Source: Caulifigura coniformis
GTDB taxonomy: Bacteria; Planctomycetota; Planctomycetia; Planctomycetales; Planctomycetaceae
Direction: 5' to 3'
DNA: 64,000 bases
NCBI RefSeq assembly: GCF_007745175.1
Contig: NZ_CP036271.1
Coordinates: 5,034,314 to 5,098,313, forward strand
A model generated the notes under the pieces. The model ran no database searches. It was given only the letters and a program-made list of their open reading frames with translations, and had not been told where the DNA came from. Below are positions 28,163-36,850 of this stretch, piece by piece (within the stretch, counting starts at the first letter, position 1; every line of letters starts with the position of its first letter). Made by a program: the position numbers and the translations under genes.

Positions 28163-28624
28163 TCAGCCCGTAACCTCGAAGATCGCCTCGATCTCGACCG
28201 AGATATTGCCCGGCAGCGATCCCATTCCGACGGCGCTTCGCGCCCCGACGCCGTTCTCGCCGAAGATGTCGCGCATCAGTTCGCTGTAGCCGTTGATTAC
28301 TGCCGGATGACGGCCGAACTCGGGCACTGCGTTGACCATTCCCAGCGACTTCACCAGCTGGACGACGCGGTCCAGCGAGCCCAGGTGCGCCCGCAGCGAG
28401 GCGAGCAGGGCCAGGCCCGTGATCCGGGCCGCCTCTTTCGCCTGCTCTTCGGTCACCTCAGCCCCCACCTTCCCGGTGATCAGAGTGCCGTCGACCTTCA
28501 GCGGGCCGTGTCCGGACACGTAGCAGACGTTTCCAACCTGCACGACCGGCTTGTAGACGCCGCCGGGCTTCGGGGGATTCGGGAGCTGCAGTTTCAGTTC
28601 GGCAATGCGTGCTTCAGCGGCCAT
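28163..28624 (-). CDS. RidA/YjgF-family protein
   Basis: 153 residues. The family removes reactive enamine/imine intermediates or acts as a related imine deaminase. The conserved Arg that binds the carboxylate is present in GARSAVGMGSLPGNISVEIEA, and the fold landmarks VCYVSGHGPL and the C-terminal VEIEAIFEV are clear. It is slightly longer than canonical RidA, as in the YjgF-like subgroup with an extended middle. It follows the pseudo-receiver gene by 84 bp on the same strand. Confidence 0.9.
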   Translation of the reverse strand: MAAEARIAELKLQLPNPPKPGGVYKPVVQVGNVCYVSGHGPLKVDGTLITGKVGAEVTEEQAKEAARITGLALLASLRAHLGSLDRVVQLVKSLGMVNAVPEFGRHPAVINGYSELMRDIFGENGVGARSAVGMGSLPGNISVEIEAIFEVTG

Positions 28625-28708
28625 CGTTCATTCCGTAGAGAGTCGTCCCACCCTGGATCACAAGTTCGCCGGCGGCTCCGCCAGACGGCGTTCATCAATG
28701 AAGGTTGG

Positions 28709-29203
28709 TCATTCCTGCGCGGCCATTGGCCCGGGAAGCGTCAGGTCGGCCGGAGTTCCGGCGTGTTTGTCACAGCTTCCCTTGCAGCCTGTGGCCGGTC
28801 GATCCCCCAGGATCGCCACGCGCAGCCCCTGCGGGTTCGAGGAAATCTGGCCCCGTGTCAGGATGGCGTCACAGCCCGCTTCACGGGCCGCGTCGAGCTT
28901 TGCGGTGTGCACATGCGGCCCGAAGGCGACGACGCGGGCACGCGGCTCGTCCCCGAGAGAGGCCACCAACGCGGGCAGGTCCAGGCCGGCCGATTCCACA
29001 TCGACAACGACGCCTGCCCAGCAGCCCGTCGCAAGCTGACCCGCGGCGCGGGCCGACTGCATCTCGAGCACCGCGTCAAACCCGGCCGAGCGGACCATGC
29101 CCGCCACCTGGGTGCTGAAGAACAGGTCGCTGCACACGACGAGGACGCGCCCACCGGCGTCGGCCATGCGTTGATCGATTGGGGCCTGAGAGCGAATTGC
29201 CAT
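28709..29203 (-). CDS. degenerate response-regulator receiver-like protein
   Basis: 164 residues. The alternating pattern RVLVVCSDLFFS, GVVVDVESAGLDLPALV, RARVVAFG and ILTRGQ matches beta1, beta3, beta4 and beta5 of a CheY-like receiver. A candidate phospho-acceptor Asp (VVVD) is present, but the invariant Lys after beta5 is absent (DAILTRGQ). There is no output domain; the tail carries two Cys in TGCKGSC. Probably a pseudo-receiver that works by protein contact. The ATG at 29203 lies 3 bases after the TAA of the MFS gene, whose GGAG is its ribosome site, so both are coupled. Confidence 0.55.
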   Translation of the reverse strand: MAIRSQAPIDQRMADAGGRVLVVCSDLFFSTQVAGMVRSAGFDAVLEMQSARAAGQLATGCWAGVVVDVESAGLDLPALVASLGDEPRARVVAFGPHVHTAKLDAAREAGCDAILTRGQISSNPQGLRVAILGDRPATGCKGSCDKHAGTPADLTLPGPMAAQE

Positions 29204-29206
29204 GAC

Positions 29207-30838
29207 TTACTCCGGGAGCGGCTGCTTGTGGGTTTCCGGGGCGAACCAGATCACCACCATTCCGACCAGGTACACCAGACTCAGCACCGAACAGGCCTTC
29301 GGGAAGCTGCCGTCAAACACATTCTGCATCAGGTAACCGAACTGCAGTGCTCCCACGGCGGCGATCACGCGGCCGAAGTTGAAGGCGAAACCCTGGCCGA
29401 AGGCCCGGACTCGCGTTGGAAACAGTTCCGGTAGATACAAGGGCAGCCAGCCGTAGAACGACGCGGTGAGTCCTCCGGCAAAAAACACCGTCACGAGGAA
29501 CATCCAGTCATAGTTCGTATTCGTCTGGAAGAAGACGAGCGATGAGATCAGCGCGCCCAGGCACAGGAGGACATACGAAAACCGACGCCCGACCCAGTCC
29601 CCCAGCAACGCCGCGAAGATCGTCCCGACCACGGCCCCGAACCCGGCGGCGATCTGGGTATACGCCGCGGCCGAGGCGGCCTTGGCTTTCACCACCGCGA
29701 CATCCGTCTCGCCTGCCGCAAGGGCCTGTTTCTCCGCCTGTTTCTCCGCCAGTTCATTCGCCCACGGAGCGGCGTTCTGAATCGAGGCCCAGGTGCCCAG
29801 GAGTGCGACGCCGCTGAGCGTCGCCCCGATGATCAGGCGACGGAGGATCGCCGGCCCCGTCCACGTCCCGAAGGAGCCCGGCTTCTCGGCCAGTGTGCGT
29901 CCGATGTACTTGCGGATTGGATAGGTGAACCCGGCGTAGGTCAGTCCCAGGCCAACTACGGTGACGCTGATCTGGATTGCGAGGCGGGTCGACTCGGCCA
30001 TCGTCGCGCCGAACATCTCCGGATAGGCCCAGACGCTGATCATCGCCATCGCGGCCAGCGTACCGAGAACAACGGCGCCCAGGTCGGCGCTCGACCACTG
30101 CTTCGTCGTCCCCTTGGAATGCTCTTCCGCCCATTTTTCCGATTCTGGGACGAAGAGCCGAATGAAGAATGTGAGCAACGCTGGCAGGACACCGCAGATC
30201 ATCAGCAGCCGCCAGCCGGAATTGCTGGTCAATGCGGCGGTGATGTTCTCCGGGACGCCGATCGCCAGGAGCCCCTGACCGACGTCAGCGATCAGCTGCG
30301 ACAGCACGAGGCTGATGATGGCGACCAGCATGAAGCCGACGTTCGAGGCGGCCCCGATCAATCCGGCGAGCCAGGCCCGCGACGAACTGGGCCACAATTC
30401 CATCACGAGCGAAACGCCGAGCGACCACTCCCCCCCCATTCCCATCGAAGCGAGAAAACGAAAAGCGAACAGGTGCCAGGGTTCCTGCGAGAAACCGCAG
30501 AGGCCGCTGAAGACGGCATACGTGAGAACGCTGAGCGTCATCGCCCGCACACGGCCGAGACGGTCGCCGAGCCAGCCGAAGATCACGCCGCCCGCCGAAG
30601 CGCCGACAAGGAACCCGGCGGTCATCACGCCGATCCACAGTCCGACGGTCTGGTCCAGGTTGGCCGGGGGCGAGGCGCTCTGAGTGAGCATTTCCCGCAG
30701 GGCCGGACGGGCTGCCAATGGGAACAGTCCCATCTCAAATCCGTCAAACATCCAGCCGAGAATAGCCGCGATGAGGGCCATCCAGAGGCCGCGTTTGCTG
30801 GCGGGTTGCGAAGTGGGAAGAGCAGGGGACGTCGTCAT
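29207..30838 (-). CDS. MFS transporter (metabolite:H+ symporter-like)
   Basis: 543 residues, about 12 transmembrane helices. GWLGDRLGRVRAM between helices 2 and 3 and DWVGRRFSYV between helices 8 and 9 are the family signature loops (GxxxDRxGRR type), placing it in the large MFS. GGEWSLGVSLVMELWPSSSRAWLAG resembles the AAHS and SHS type. An Ala/Glu/Lys-rich loop with a 12-bp duplicated EKQAEKQA stretch connects helices 7 and 8. Substrate unknown. I prefer the ATG at 30838; upstream starts at 30886 and 30925 are possible. First gene of a unit with the pseudo-receiver and RidA-like genes. Confidence 0.88.
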   Translation of the reverse strand: MTTSPALPTSQPASKRGLWMALIAAILGWMFDGFEMGLFPLAARPALREMLTQSASPPANLDQTVGLWIGVMTAGFLVGASAGGVIFGWLGDRLGRVRAMTLSVLTYAVFSGLCGFSQEPWHLFAFRFLASMGMGGEWSLGVSLVMELWPSSSRAWLAGLIGAASNVGFMLVAIISLVLSQLIADVGQGLLAIGVPENITAALTSNSGWRLLMICGVLPALLTFFIRLFVPESEKWAEEHSKGTTKQWSSADLGAVVLGTLAAMAMISVWAYPEMFGATMAESTRLAIQISVTVVGLGLTYAGFTYPIRKYIGRTLAEKPGSFGTWTGPAILRRLIIGATLSGVALLGTWASIQNAAPWANELAEKQAEKQALAAGETDVAVVKAKAASAAAYTQIAAGFGAVVGTIFAALLGDWVGRRFSYVLLCLGALISSLVFFQTNTNYDWMFLVTVFFAGGLTASFYGWLPLYLPELFPTRVRAFGQGFAFNFGRVIAAVGALQFGYLMQNVFDGSFPKACSVLSLVYLVGMVVIWFAPETHKQPLPE

Positions 30839-31093
30839 CGGCAGGCGACTGGCGAAAGGGGGGACGTAAATGGAGTCCGCCAGCATATCGAACCGACCGG
30901 GATTGCACGACGCGCTGGCACGCATCTCTCAGGCAGACAGCCCTCCAGCCTTCTCCGCAGTCAGCTTCCTCCACGTCGGAGCATTCTCAGCGAGGAGAAG
31001 GTGCGTGAAGAGTGGATGAGGGGGCGCGCTCTGTCCCCACTCGCCGCCTGAGGTGTGTCAAGCAGCCATCGGTCCGACTTTGTCGGCTGCCGC

Positions 31094-31573
31094 TTACACA
31101 AACCCCCGCCAGTCGCCCAAGGCCCCCTCGATCGCGCTCCGCGCCGCAACGTCGCGCAGCATCTGGAAATCAGCGAAATCAAAGCCCGGACCGACCGCGC
31201 ATTGCACCAGTGTGAATTCTCCAAGCGAGCGCGCCGCCTGCCAGACGCCCGGAGGAACGACCGCAGTCGATCGACGCGATGTCGTTACGGGGCCGAGTTC
31301 CACGCTCAGTCGATTCGAGGTCTGCGCATCGAACGTCAGAAGTTCCAGCGGATCCCCTTCGCAGTATTGCCAGCATTCATCGGAAGAGACGACATGCCAG
31401 GCGCTGAACTGTCCCCGCTCGAGCAGGAAATAGATCACCGTCAGGGCCGACCGGGCCGGCCGGCCGTCATCGGGCATCACCTGCGCCGCGGCGCGATGAA
31501 TCTCGCGATACCAGCCCCCTTCGGGATGTGGCTGGAGTTCGAGGAGGGAAATCAATTCCTGGGCGCGCGACAT
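31094..31573 (-). CDS. cupin-fold protein, DUF985 family
   Basis: 159 residues. The N-terminal LQPHPEGGWYREIHR and central SAWHVVSSDECWQYCEGDPLELL are the signature of the DUF985 cupin family, with the His and Glu positions of a cupin metal pocket. C-terminal VPPGVWQAARSLGEFTLVQCAVGPGFDFADF is also typical. The biochemical role is unknown. The start at 31573 omits 13 residues of open frame with no coding character. Confidence 0.88.
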   Translation of the reverse strand: MSRAQELISLLELQPHPEGGWYREIHRAAAQVMPDDGRPARSALTVIYFLLERGQFSAWHVVSSDECWQYCEGDPLELLTFDAQTSNRLSVELGPVTTSRRSTAVVPPGVWQAARSLGEFTLVQCAVGPGFDFADFQMLRDVAARSAIEGALGDWRGFV

Positions 31574-31592
31574 CGGTGGACCTGCAACAACG

Positions 31593-31628
31593 AAGCACCC
31601 CGGCCGCCCCAAAGCAGCCGGGGTGCTT
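31593..31628 (-). terminator. hairpin between hsp20 and the DUF985 gene
   Basis: AAGCACCCCGGC (31593-31604) pairs exactly with GCCGGGGTGCTT (31617-31628). Read on the minus strand, it lies 11 bases after the Hsp20 stop and is followed by CGTTGTTG. It probably ends the Hsp20 transcript before the cupin gene. Confidence 0.65.
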
Positions 31629-31639
31629 GAAACGGGAAC

Positions 31640-32104
31640 TCAAATCATCGGCTGCGCGCCGGAGACCGGAATCTTGCGGGGCTTGGCCGTCTCGATCTTG
31701 CCGACCGAGATCTGGAGCACGCCGTTCCGGGATTCGGCGCGGACATCTTCCGAATTGACCGAAGCCGGGAGCGGAACCAGCCGCTTGAACGTTCCACGGG
31801 GGCGCTCGGAGAGATGCGTCGTTCCCCCTTCCGTCAGGATCGTCGCGTAACTCCCCTGCACGGTGAGCATGTTGCCGACAATCGAGACGTCGATCGATTC
31901 CGGAGTGACGCCGGGCAGATCGACGGCGACGTGAACGCGATCGGCATGCTCGATCACATCGATGGCCGGCATCGACGTGCGGCGGAGCCCGATGGCGTCC
32001 ATCGCCCGCTCGCCCGAGGTCCAGGCGTCGTCGACGAGCCGGCCGATTTCGGAGCGAATGCGTTCAAGCGACCCGGTGACCGGGCCCGAGGGAGAAGCGG
32101 ACAT
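31640..32104 (-). CDS. small heat-shock protein (Hsp20/alpha-crystallin)
   Basis: 154 residues with GAGG 6 bases upstream of the ATG at 32104. The alpha-crystallin domain runs from about 58: PAIDVIEHADRVHVAVDLPGV, VSIVGNMLTVQG, RGTFKRLVPLPASVN and the closing RNGVLQISVGK, followed by an IPV-type C-terminal anchor, KIPVSG. An ATP-independent holdase that keeps unfolding proteins soluble. Stands alone in the window; a terminator-like hairpin follows. Confidence 0.95.
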   Translation of the reverse strand: MSASPSGPVTGSLERIRSEIGRLVDDAWTSGERAMDAIGLRRTSMPAIDVIEHADRVHVAVDLPGVTPESIDVSIVGNMLTVQGSYATILTEGGTTHLSERPRGTFKRLVPLPASVNSEDVRAESRNGVLQISVGKIETAKPRKIPVSGAQPMI

Positions 32105-32269
32105 ATGTTCCTCAATCGACGAAGGCGGAAACCCAACGTGTCTCAATTGTGCCGCATGATCCGCGGCTCAACCACTGCAACGTGAGAAAGCCGGGGGCGG
32201 ATCAGGCAGAATTGTGGGCCTGACTCGTCCCGTGATTTCAGCGAGTCAAACACCCGGAACAAAAAAACA

Positions 32270-32345
32270 AACCACGGATCAAGAGGATAAGACGGATGGC
32301 TTCGATGTTGCCGAGCCATCCGTGTCATCCGTCTGATCCGTGGTT
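32270..32345. repeat. 76-bp imperfect hairpin of the AACCACGGA type
   Basis: AACCACGGATCA (32270-32281) faces its exact complement TGATCCGTGGTT (32334-32345); inside, ACGGATGGC (32292-32300) faces GCCATCCGT (32315-32323). The whole folds into a long stem. It lies 45 bases beyond the stop of the NagB-PIG-L gene. A second element with the same AACCACGGA start occurs at 47444. Confidence 0.75.
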
Positions 32346-32389
32346 TCTCAGTCGTTCTCGGAACCGGCGCTGTCCGCGTCGGCCGACTG

Positions 32390-34312
32390 CTACAGGATCC
32401 CGTCGTACCGCCGGAACGCCTCGAGCGCGTAGAACTCTGGAAGTCCGAGCTCGTTGTAGATCCGGGCCGTGTTCTTGGTCCGTTCTTCGGCCCGTACCCA
32501 GAACTCCCGTTCGTCGTGTCCGGGGAACAGGGCTGCGTCCTTCTGCGACTCGTGCCGGAAGATCGCCAGCTTCTTGCGGAGTGTGACTTCCGGGCTGAGG
32601 GGTACGGCCCGCTCGATTTCGTGCGGATCGTATTCCTGCCAGGCCCCGCGATACAGCCACACTTCGGGAGTGACGTTTTCCTTCTCGACGGCGGCGAGCG
32701 CCTTCAGGATCGCCTCGGCGCACATCCGGTGCGTGCCGTGCGGATCGGACAGGTCCCCTGCCAGGTAAACCTGCGTCGGCTGCAGCTCGCGCAGGAGCGC
32801 CGCGATGATATCGACGTCTTCCTGCCCGATCGGTTTTTTGTGGACCTGCCCCGTCTGGTAGAACGGCAGGTCGAGGAAGTGGCACCGCTCGCCCGGAACG
32901 CCGGCAATGTGCGCGCCCGCGACGGCCTCGGTTTTCCGGATCAGGCCTTTGACCTTGAGAACGTCCGGCCCGTCGCAGGCGCCTGGCGGCTTCTGCGCCA
33001 CCTGCTGCCGGATCTTCTGCTCGAGCTGCATGCTGGCCGGCGTCTGCAGGCCGAAGAGGTCGAGGAACTCGCTGACGTAGTCGACGTGGCGCAGCGCATC
33101 GTGATCGAAGACGGCGATATTGCCGCTCGTCTGGTAGGCAACGTGGACTTCGTGCCCCTGGTCGCACAACGTGCACAGCGTTCCGCCCATCGAAATGACA
33201 TCGTCATCCGGGTGCGGACTGAACACGATGATCTTCGTCGGCGATTGCCCCCCCGGCTGCGGGCACAGAGTGCCCAGCAGATCATCGAACACCCTCTGGC
33301 GGATGCGCTCCACCGGCCCGCTTTCGTGGATCAGGTCGGTCAGGTGGTTCTCGTGAAAGTCGCGGGCGTCGAGCTTGAGGATCGGCTTCTTCTCCTGCTG
33401 CGACAGCCACACCACCGCGCGCCGCTCCAGGAGCGGCGTCCATTCGACGTGCTCAAACCGCCATGGCGTTTTGACGCTCGTGAGCTGTGCCGCTGAGGCG
33501 GCGTCCAGCACAAACTCGACGTTCTCATGCGACTGCAGGAACGAGGCCACGATCTCAGGCGTCTCGGGGCCCTCCAGCGATTTGTAGATCACTTTCGCCT
33601 TGTGCTCGCCCAGCGCCATGACGAACACCTTGCGGGCCGACAGGATTGTGCCGACCCCCATCGTGATGGCGCGCTGCGGAACGTTCTCCTCGCCGAAGAA
33701 ATCGCTCGCTGCATCGCGGCGGGTCACCGGATCGAGATTGATGATCCGCGTGCGGCTGCTCTTCGAGCTTCCTGGTTCGTTGAATCCGATGTGCCCCGTC
33801 CGGCCGATGCCCAGCATCTGGATGTCGATGCCGCCGGCGTCCACGATCGCCTGCTCGTACTGGCGGCAGAACTCTTCCACTTCGATCCGCCCGATGTCTC
33901 CCCGGGGGATGTGGATGTTCGCCTCGGGAACGTTCACGTGGTTGAAGAAGTTCTCGCGCATCCAGCGGTTGTAGCTGTGCAGCGAGTCGGGCTTCATGGG
34001 CCAGTACTCGTCCAGGTTGAACGTCACGACGTTCGAAAAGTCGAGCCCTTCCTCCCGGTGCAGCCGGATCAGTTCCCGGTAGACGCCCACGGGCGTGGAG
34101 CCCGTCGGCAGGCCCAGCACCGTCGCCTTGCCCGCGGCATTCCGCTCGCGGATCAGGGCGGCCACTTCATGGGCGACGTGACGGCCCACGCCGTCCGAAG
34201 TCCGGAACATGATCGCCGGACTTTTGACCCCCTCGACAGCCCGGGCCCCGGGTTCATCGTAAACCCTCGTTCCTGACCCCCGGGAATTCGCGTGCTCGAC
34301 AAGCATGTTCAT
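32390..34312 (-). CDS. nagB: NagB-type glucosamine-6-phosphate deaminase fused to a PIG-L deacetylase
   Basis: 640 residues. The N-terminal half (about 40-330) is a glucosamine-6-phosphate deaminase: [13 protein letters not shown] phosphate loop, [12 protein letters not shown] (active-site Asp), and [14 protein letters not shown]. In E. coli NagB the latter reads NDGHIAFNEP; here the catalytic Asp (position 141 there) is Thr, while the His and Glu of the relay remain. The C-terminal half (about 375-640) is a PIG-L/LmbE metal-dependent N-deacetylase with [16 protein letters not shown] and [10 protein letters not shown]. Fusing the two would couple deacetylation and deamination of amino sugars. 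Such long NagB proteins are known in Bacteroidetes and planctomycetes. The start at the ATG at 34312 is uncertain; another ATG lies at 34306. Confidence 0.9.
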   Translation of the reverse strand: MNMLVEHANSRGSGTRVYDEPGARAVEGVKSPAIMFRTSDGVGRHVAHEVAALIRERNAAGKATVLGLPTGSTPVGVYRELIRLHREEGLDFSNVVTFNLDEYWPMKPDSLHSYNRWMRENFFNHVNVPEANIHIPRGDIGRIEVEEFCRQYEQAIVDAGGIDIQMLGIGRTGHIGFNEPGSSKSSRTRIINLDPVTRRDAASDFFGEENVPQRAITMGVGTILSARKVFVMALGEHKAKVIYKSLEGPETPEIVASFLQSHENVEFVLDAASAAQLTSVKTPWRFEHVEWTPLLERRAVVWLSQQEKKPILKLDARDFHENHLTDLIHESGPVERIRQRVFDDLLGTLCPQPGGQSPTKIIVFSPHPDDDVISMGGTLCTLCDQGHEVHVAYQTSGNIAVFDHDALRHVDYVSEFLDLFGLQTPASMQLEQKIRQQVAQKPPGACDGPDVLKVKGLIRKTEAVAGAHIAGVPGERCHFLDLPFYQTGQVHKKPIGQEDVDIIAALLRELQPTQVYLAGDLSDPHGTHRMCAEAILKALAAVEKENVTPEVWLYRGAWQEYDPHEIERAVPLSPEVTLRKKLAIFRHESQKDAALFPGHDEREFWVRAEERTKNTARIYNELGLPEFYALEAFRRYDGIL

Positions 34313-34448
34313 CAACAAATCGGCCGATAAGATCGTCAATTGTGGCGCGGGGGGCGGCGAAGTGTTCGCCGGCCGGCTGCCCGCGCGGACCGCGAGCGTC
34401 GCGGTCCCTGCAGTCCTGCTATCAGATTCGACAGAGAGAACAGTTTCA

Positions 34449-35237
34449 ATGGCCGATGGCTCCCCCCAGCCCCGGATTCTCGCGATTCACGCCCATCCTG
34501 ACGACGTGGAGTTCCAGATTGCCGGGACGCTCGCCCTCCTGAAGCAGAAGGGCTGTCACATCACCATCGCCACGATGACCGCCGGCGACCTCGGCAGCGC
34601 CGAGCTCTCCCAGACCGAAATCGCCAATATCCGCCGCAAGGAAGCCAAGGCCGCCGCCGACCTCCTCGGCGCCGATTACATGTGCCTCGAGTTCGGCGAC
34701 CTCGCCATCGTCGTCGACGACGCCTCCCGCCGCCGCGTCACCGAAGCAATTCGCCGCGCCCGCCCCAGTGTCGTCATCACCGCCCCCCCCATCGATTACA
34801 TGGCCGACCACGAGGTCACCAGCCGCCTCGTTCGCGACGCCCTCTTCTCGGCCAGCGTCCCCTTCTACAAGACGCACGAATGGGACGCCGCCCCTCCCAC
34901 CGAGAAGATCCCCCACCTCTACTACTGCGATCCGCTCGAAGGCGTCGACTGGTTCGGCAAGCCGGTTCCCCACGATTTCATCGTCGATACGACCTCGACC
35001 AACGATCTCAAGATGAAGATGCTCGCCGCCCACGACAGCCAGCGCGCCTGGCTTCGCCGGCAGCACGGAGTCGACGAATACCTCGACAGCTGCACCAAGT
35101 GGAGCGGCAAGCGCGGCGCGGTGATCGGCAAGGCGCACGGTGAGGCGTTCCGCCAGCACCTGGGGCATCCCTATCCCCACTCCAACATCATCGCCGAACT
35201 CCTCGGCCCGCTCTGCCACGTGACACAGGCGTCGTAG
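34449..35237 (+). CDS. PIG-L family N-deacetylase
   Basis: 262 residues. Zinc motif AHPDDVEFQ (about 16-24) and later [16 protein letters not shown] carry the metal-binding His and Asp residues of the PIG-L/LmbE/BshB fold, which removes N-acetyl groups from GlcNAc-containing molecules. Resembles BshB1-type enzymes, but no other bacillithiol genes are present, so I do not assign that role. The ATG at 34449 opens the domain directly. Divergent from the NagB-PIG-L fusion, with 136 bp between. Followed after 31 bp by DUF309. Confidence 0.88.
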   Translation: MADGSPQPRILAIHAHPDDVEFQIAGTLALLKQKGCHITIATMTAGDLGSAELSQTEIANIRRKEAKAAADLLGADYMCLEFGDLAIVVDDASRRRVTEAIRRARPSVVITAPPIDYMADHEVTSRLVRDALFSASVPFYKTHEWDAAPPTEKIPHLYYCDPLEGVDWFGKPVPHDFIVDTTSTNDLKMKMLAAHDSQRAWLRRQHGVDEYLDSCTKWSGKRGAVIGKAHGEAFRQHLGHPYPHSNIIAELLGPLCHVTQAS

Positions 35238-35268
35238 GGAGAGCCCGTGCGGCGGGAATCCCGCAACC

Positions 35269-35790
35269 ATGACGAGCGAACCCGGATTCCCACCGTACAC
35301 CTACACTCCCGGCGTCACGCCCCATCCGATTCGCGATCCGGCCGGCCACTCGCATGGCCAGCCGGTTCGCACGATCATCGTCGAGAACAACCGCATCGAC
35401 GCCGTCCCCGAATTCGCGCGCGGCGTCGCCCTCTTTGGCCGCGGTTACTACTGGGAAGCCCATGAAGAATGGGAAGCCGTCTGGCACGCCGTCGGACGCC
35501 ACGGTCCCACGGCCGACTTCCTGAAGGCCCTCATCAAGCTGGCGGCGGCAGGCGTCAAGGTACGTGAGGGGAAACCCGCAGGTGTCCAGCGCCACGCACT
35601 TCGAGCCCTCGAACTGGTCACTCACGTCCGCGCGCAATCCGGCGCGTCCCATTTCGCTGGGCTTCCCCTGGCCGATCTCTCGCGCCTCGCGTCCAGCATC
35701 GCTGAAACGACCTGGACCCAGCCCGCGCTCGATCACGGCCGGCCCATCGCGTTCTGGCCCGGCCTCCCCGCCTCCGGCGACCGTTTGTAG
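35269..35790 (+). CDS. DUF309 family protein
   Basis: 173 residues. The family signature FGRGYYWEAHEEWEAVWHAVG (about residues 56-76) followed by DFLKALIKLAAAGVKVREG is intact. DUF309 is a small helical family of unknown biochemical role. It lies 31 bp after the PIG-L gene on the same strand and probably shares its transcript. Confidence 0.85.
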   Translation: MTSEPGFPPYTYTPGVTPHPIRDPAGHSHGQPVRTIIVENNRIDAVPEFARGVALFGRGYYWEAHEEWEAVWHAVGRHGPTADFLKALIKLAAAGVKVREGKPAGVQRHALRALELVTHVRAQSGASHFAGLPLADLSRLASSIAETTWTQPALDHGRPIAFWPGLPASGDRL

Positions 35791-35971
35791 CGGTCGCACC
35801 GGCTGCCCGGGGGCAGTCCGGGGGGACCTTGCCGCCGCCATGCGGCCCGTCGTTTCGAGTTGAAGTTGCCGCCATTCCGGTGACGATGGCAGCGCGAGGG
35901 ACGCCCTTGCCCGTGGTTCCGTTGCGTTCGTAGAGTGGCAACCGGAGCCCATCTTCCCGGAGTGACCCGAC

Positions 35972-36382
35972 GTGACCGCTCGTTCTTCGCTGTTTTCGAT
36001 GTCGATCATCGGGGCCGCCCCTGGTCTGGCCATGGCGATCTTCGGCGCCCTCGGCGTCATCGGCGATGCTCCTGGCGTGCTGAAAGGCATCTATGCCGTC
36101 GCCGCGGCTGCCGGAGCCCTCCTCGCCTTCTTTCCGCTGCTGATCATCACGGGAATGTTCCCCAAAACCGGACCTGCAAAAGCCAAGGCCGCCGCCAAGG
36201 CCGAGCCGGCCAAGGGAGCGAATGCCGCTGCGGTTGCGGAACCGGCGTCCGAAGAACTGGAAGTCGCCGAGAACGATGAATTTGCGGAGGCCTCGGACGA
36301 CTTCTCGGCCGTCTCCGACGACGAACTCGAGTTCGACGAAGTCGACGAGTTCGAAGACGAGGACGACGACAGGCGGAAGTAG
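35972..36382 (+). CDS. two-helix membrane protein with a very acidic tail
   Basis: 136 residues. A GTG start with GGAG 9 bases upstream. Two hydrophobic helices (SIIGAAPGLAMAIFGALGVI and AVAAAAGALLAFFPLLIITG) are followed by a Lys/Ala-rich hinge and about 45 residues that are almost all Asp and Glu with interspersed Phe and Val. No family recognised. The tail is of low complexity and may bind cations or protein partners. Real gene judging by codon use and start. Confidence 0.6.
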   Translation: MTARSSLFSMSIIGAAPGLAMAIFGALGVIGDAPGVLKGIYAVAAAAGALLAFFPLLIITGMFPKTGPAKAKAAAKAEPAKGANAAAVAEPASEELEVAENDEFAEASDDFSAVSDDELEFDEVDEFEDEDDDRRK

Positions 36383-36449
36383 TCCACGGATTTCGAGGCG
36401 TCTCGCACGTCCGTTCCCCCAACGCGCAGAAGCCGGGCCTGGGACGCCG

Positions 36450-36824
36450 ATGCCGCTGGTCTTCGTCTACGGAACGCTGAAACGCGGCGATTGCCGCCAC
36501 CGATTTATGGCGGGGAGCCGGTTCCTCGGAATCGCGACGACCGCCCCCGGTTTCCGCCTCTACAACCTCGGCGAGTACCCGGCCCTGGTGGAAGACAACT
36601 CCGGCGGGCAGATCGAGGGAGAGGTCTACGAAGTCTCCCCCGCCATTCTCGAGGTCCTCGATGAAGTCGAAGGCGTAGCCGACTCGCTCTACGTGCGCAA
36701 ACGCCTCCCGCTGATGACGCCCTTCGCCGAATCCGCCGTCGAGGCTTACCTCTACGAAGGCGACATCCGGGGAAAACGCGAACTGCAGCGGCGCTGGGAC
36801 GTCCCTCTCCGGCCCCCCGGTTAG
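36450..36824 (+). CDS. gamma-glutamylcyclotransferase-like protein
   Basis: 124 residues. FVYGTLKRG (about 5-13) is the substrate-binding YGTL motif of the GGCT fold, and the catalytic Glu lies in LDEVEGV. These enzymes release 5-oxoproline from gamma-glutamyl peptides; substrate specificity is not evident here. It is preceded by the acidic-tail gene, 67 bp away on the same strand. Confidence 0.88.
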   Translation: MPLVFVYGTLKRGDCRHRFMAGSRFLGIATTAPGFRLYNLGEYPALVEDNSGGQIEGEVYEVSPAILEVLDEVEGVADSLYVRKRLPLMTPFAESAVEAYLYEGDIRGKRELQRRWDVPLRPPG

Positions 36825-36850
36825 ACTGTTCGAGTCTCGCGAAAGCAGGT

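Noticed and set aside
29724-29747. 12-bp tandem repeat in the MFS gene
   Set aside because: In frame (EKQAEKQA), inside a flexible loop, and not disruptive; noted only as a minor feature.
34449-35237. Naming the stand-alone PIG-L gene bshB1
   Set aside because: No bshA or bshC gene is visible and bacillithiol is not established in this phylum to my knowledge.
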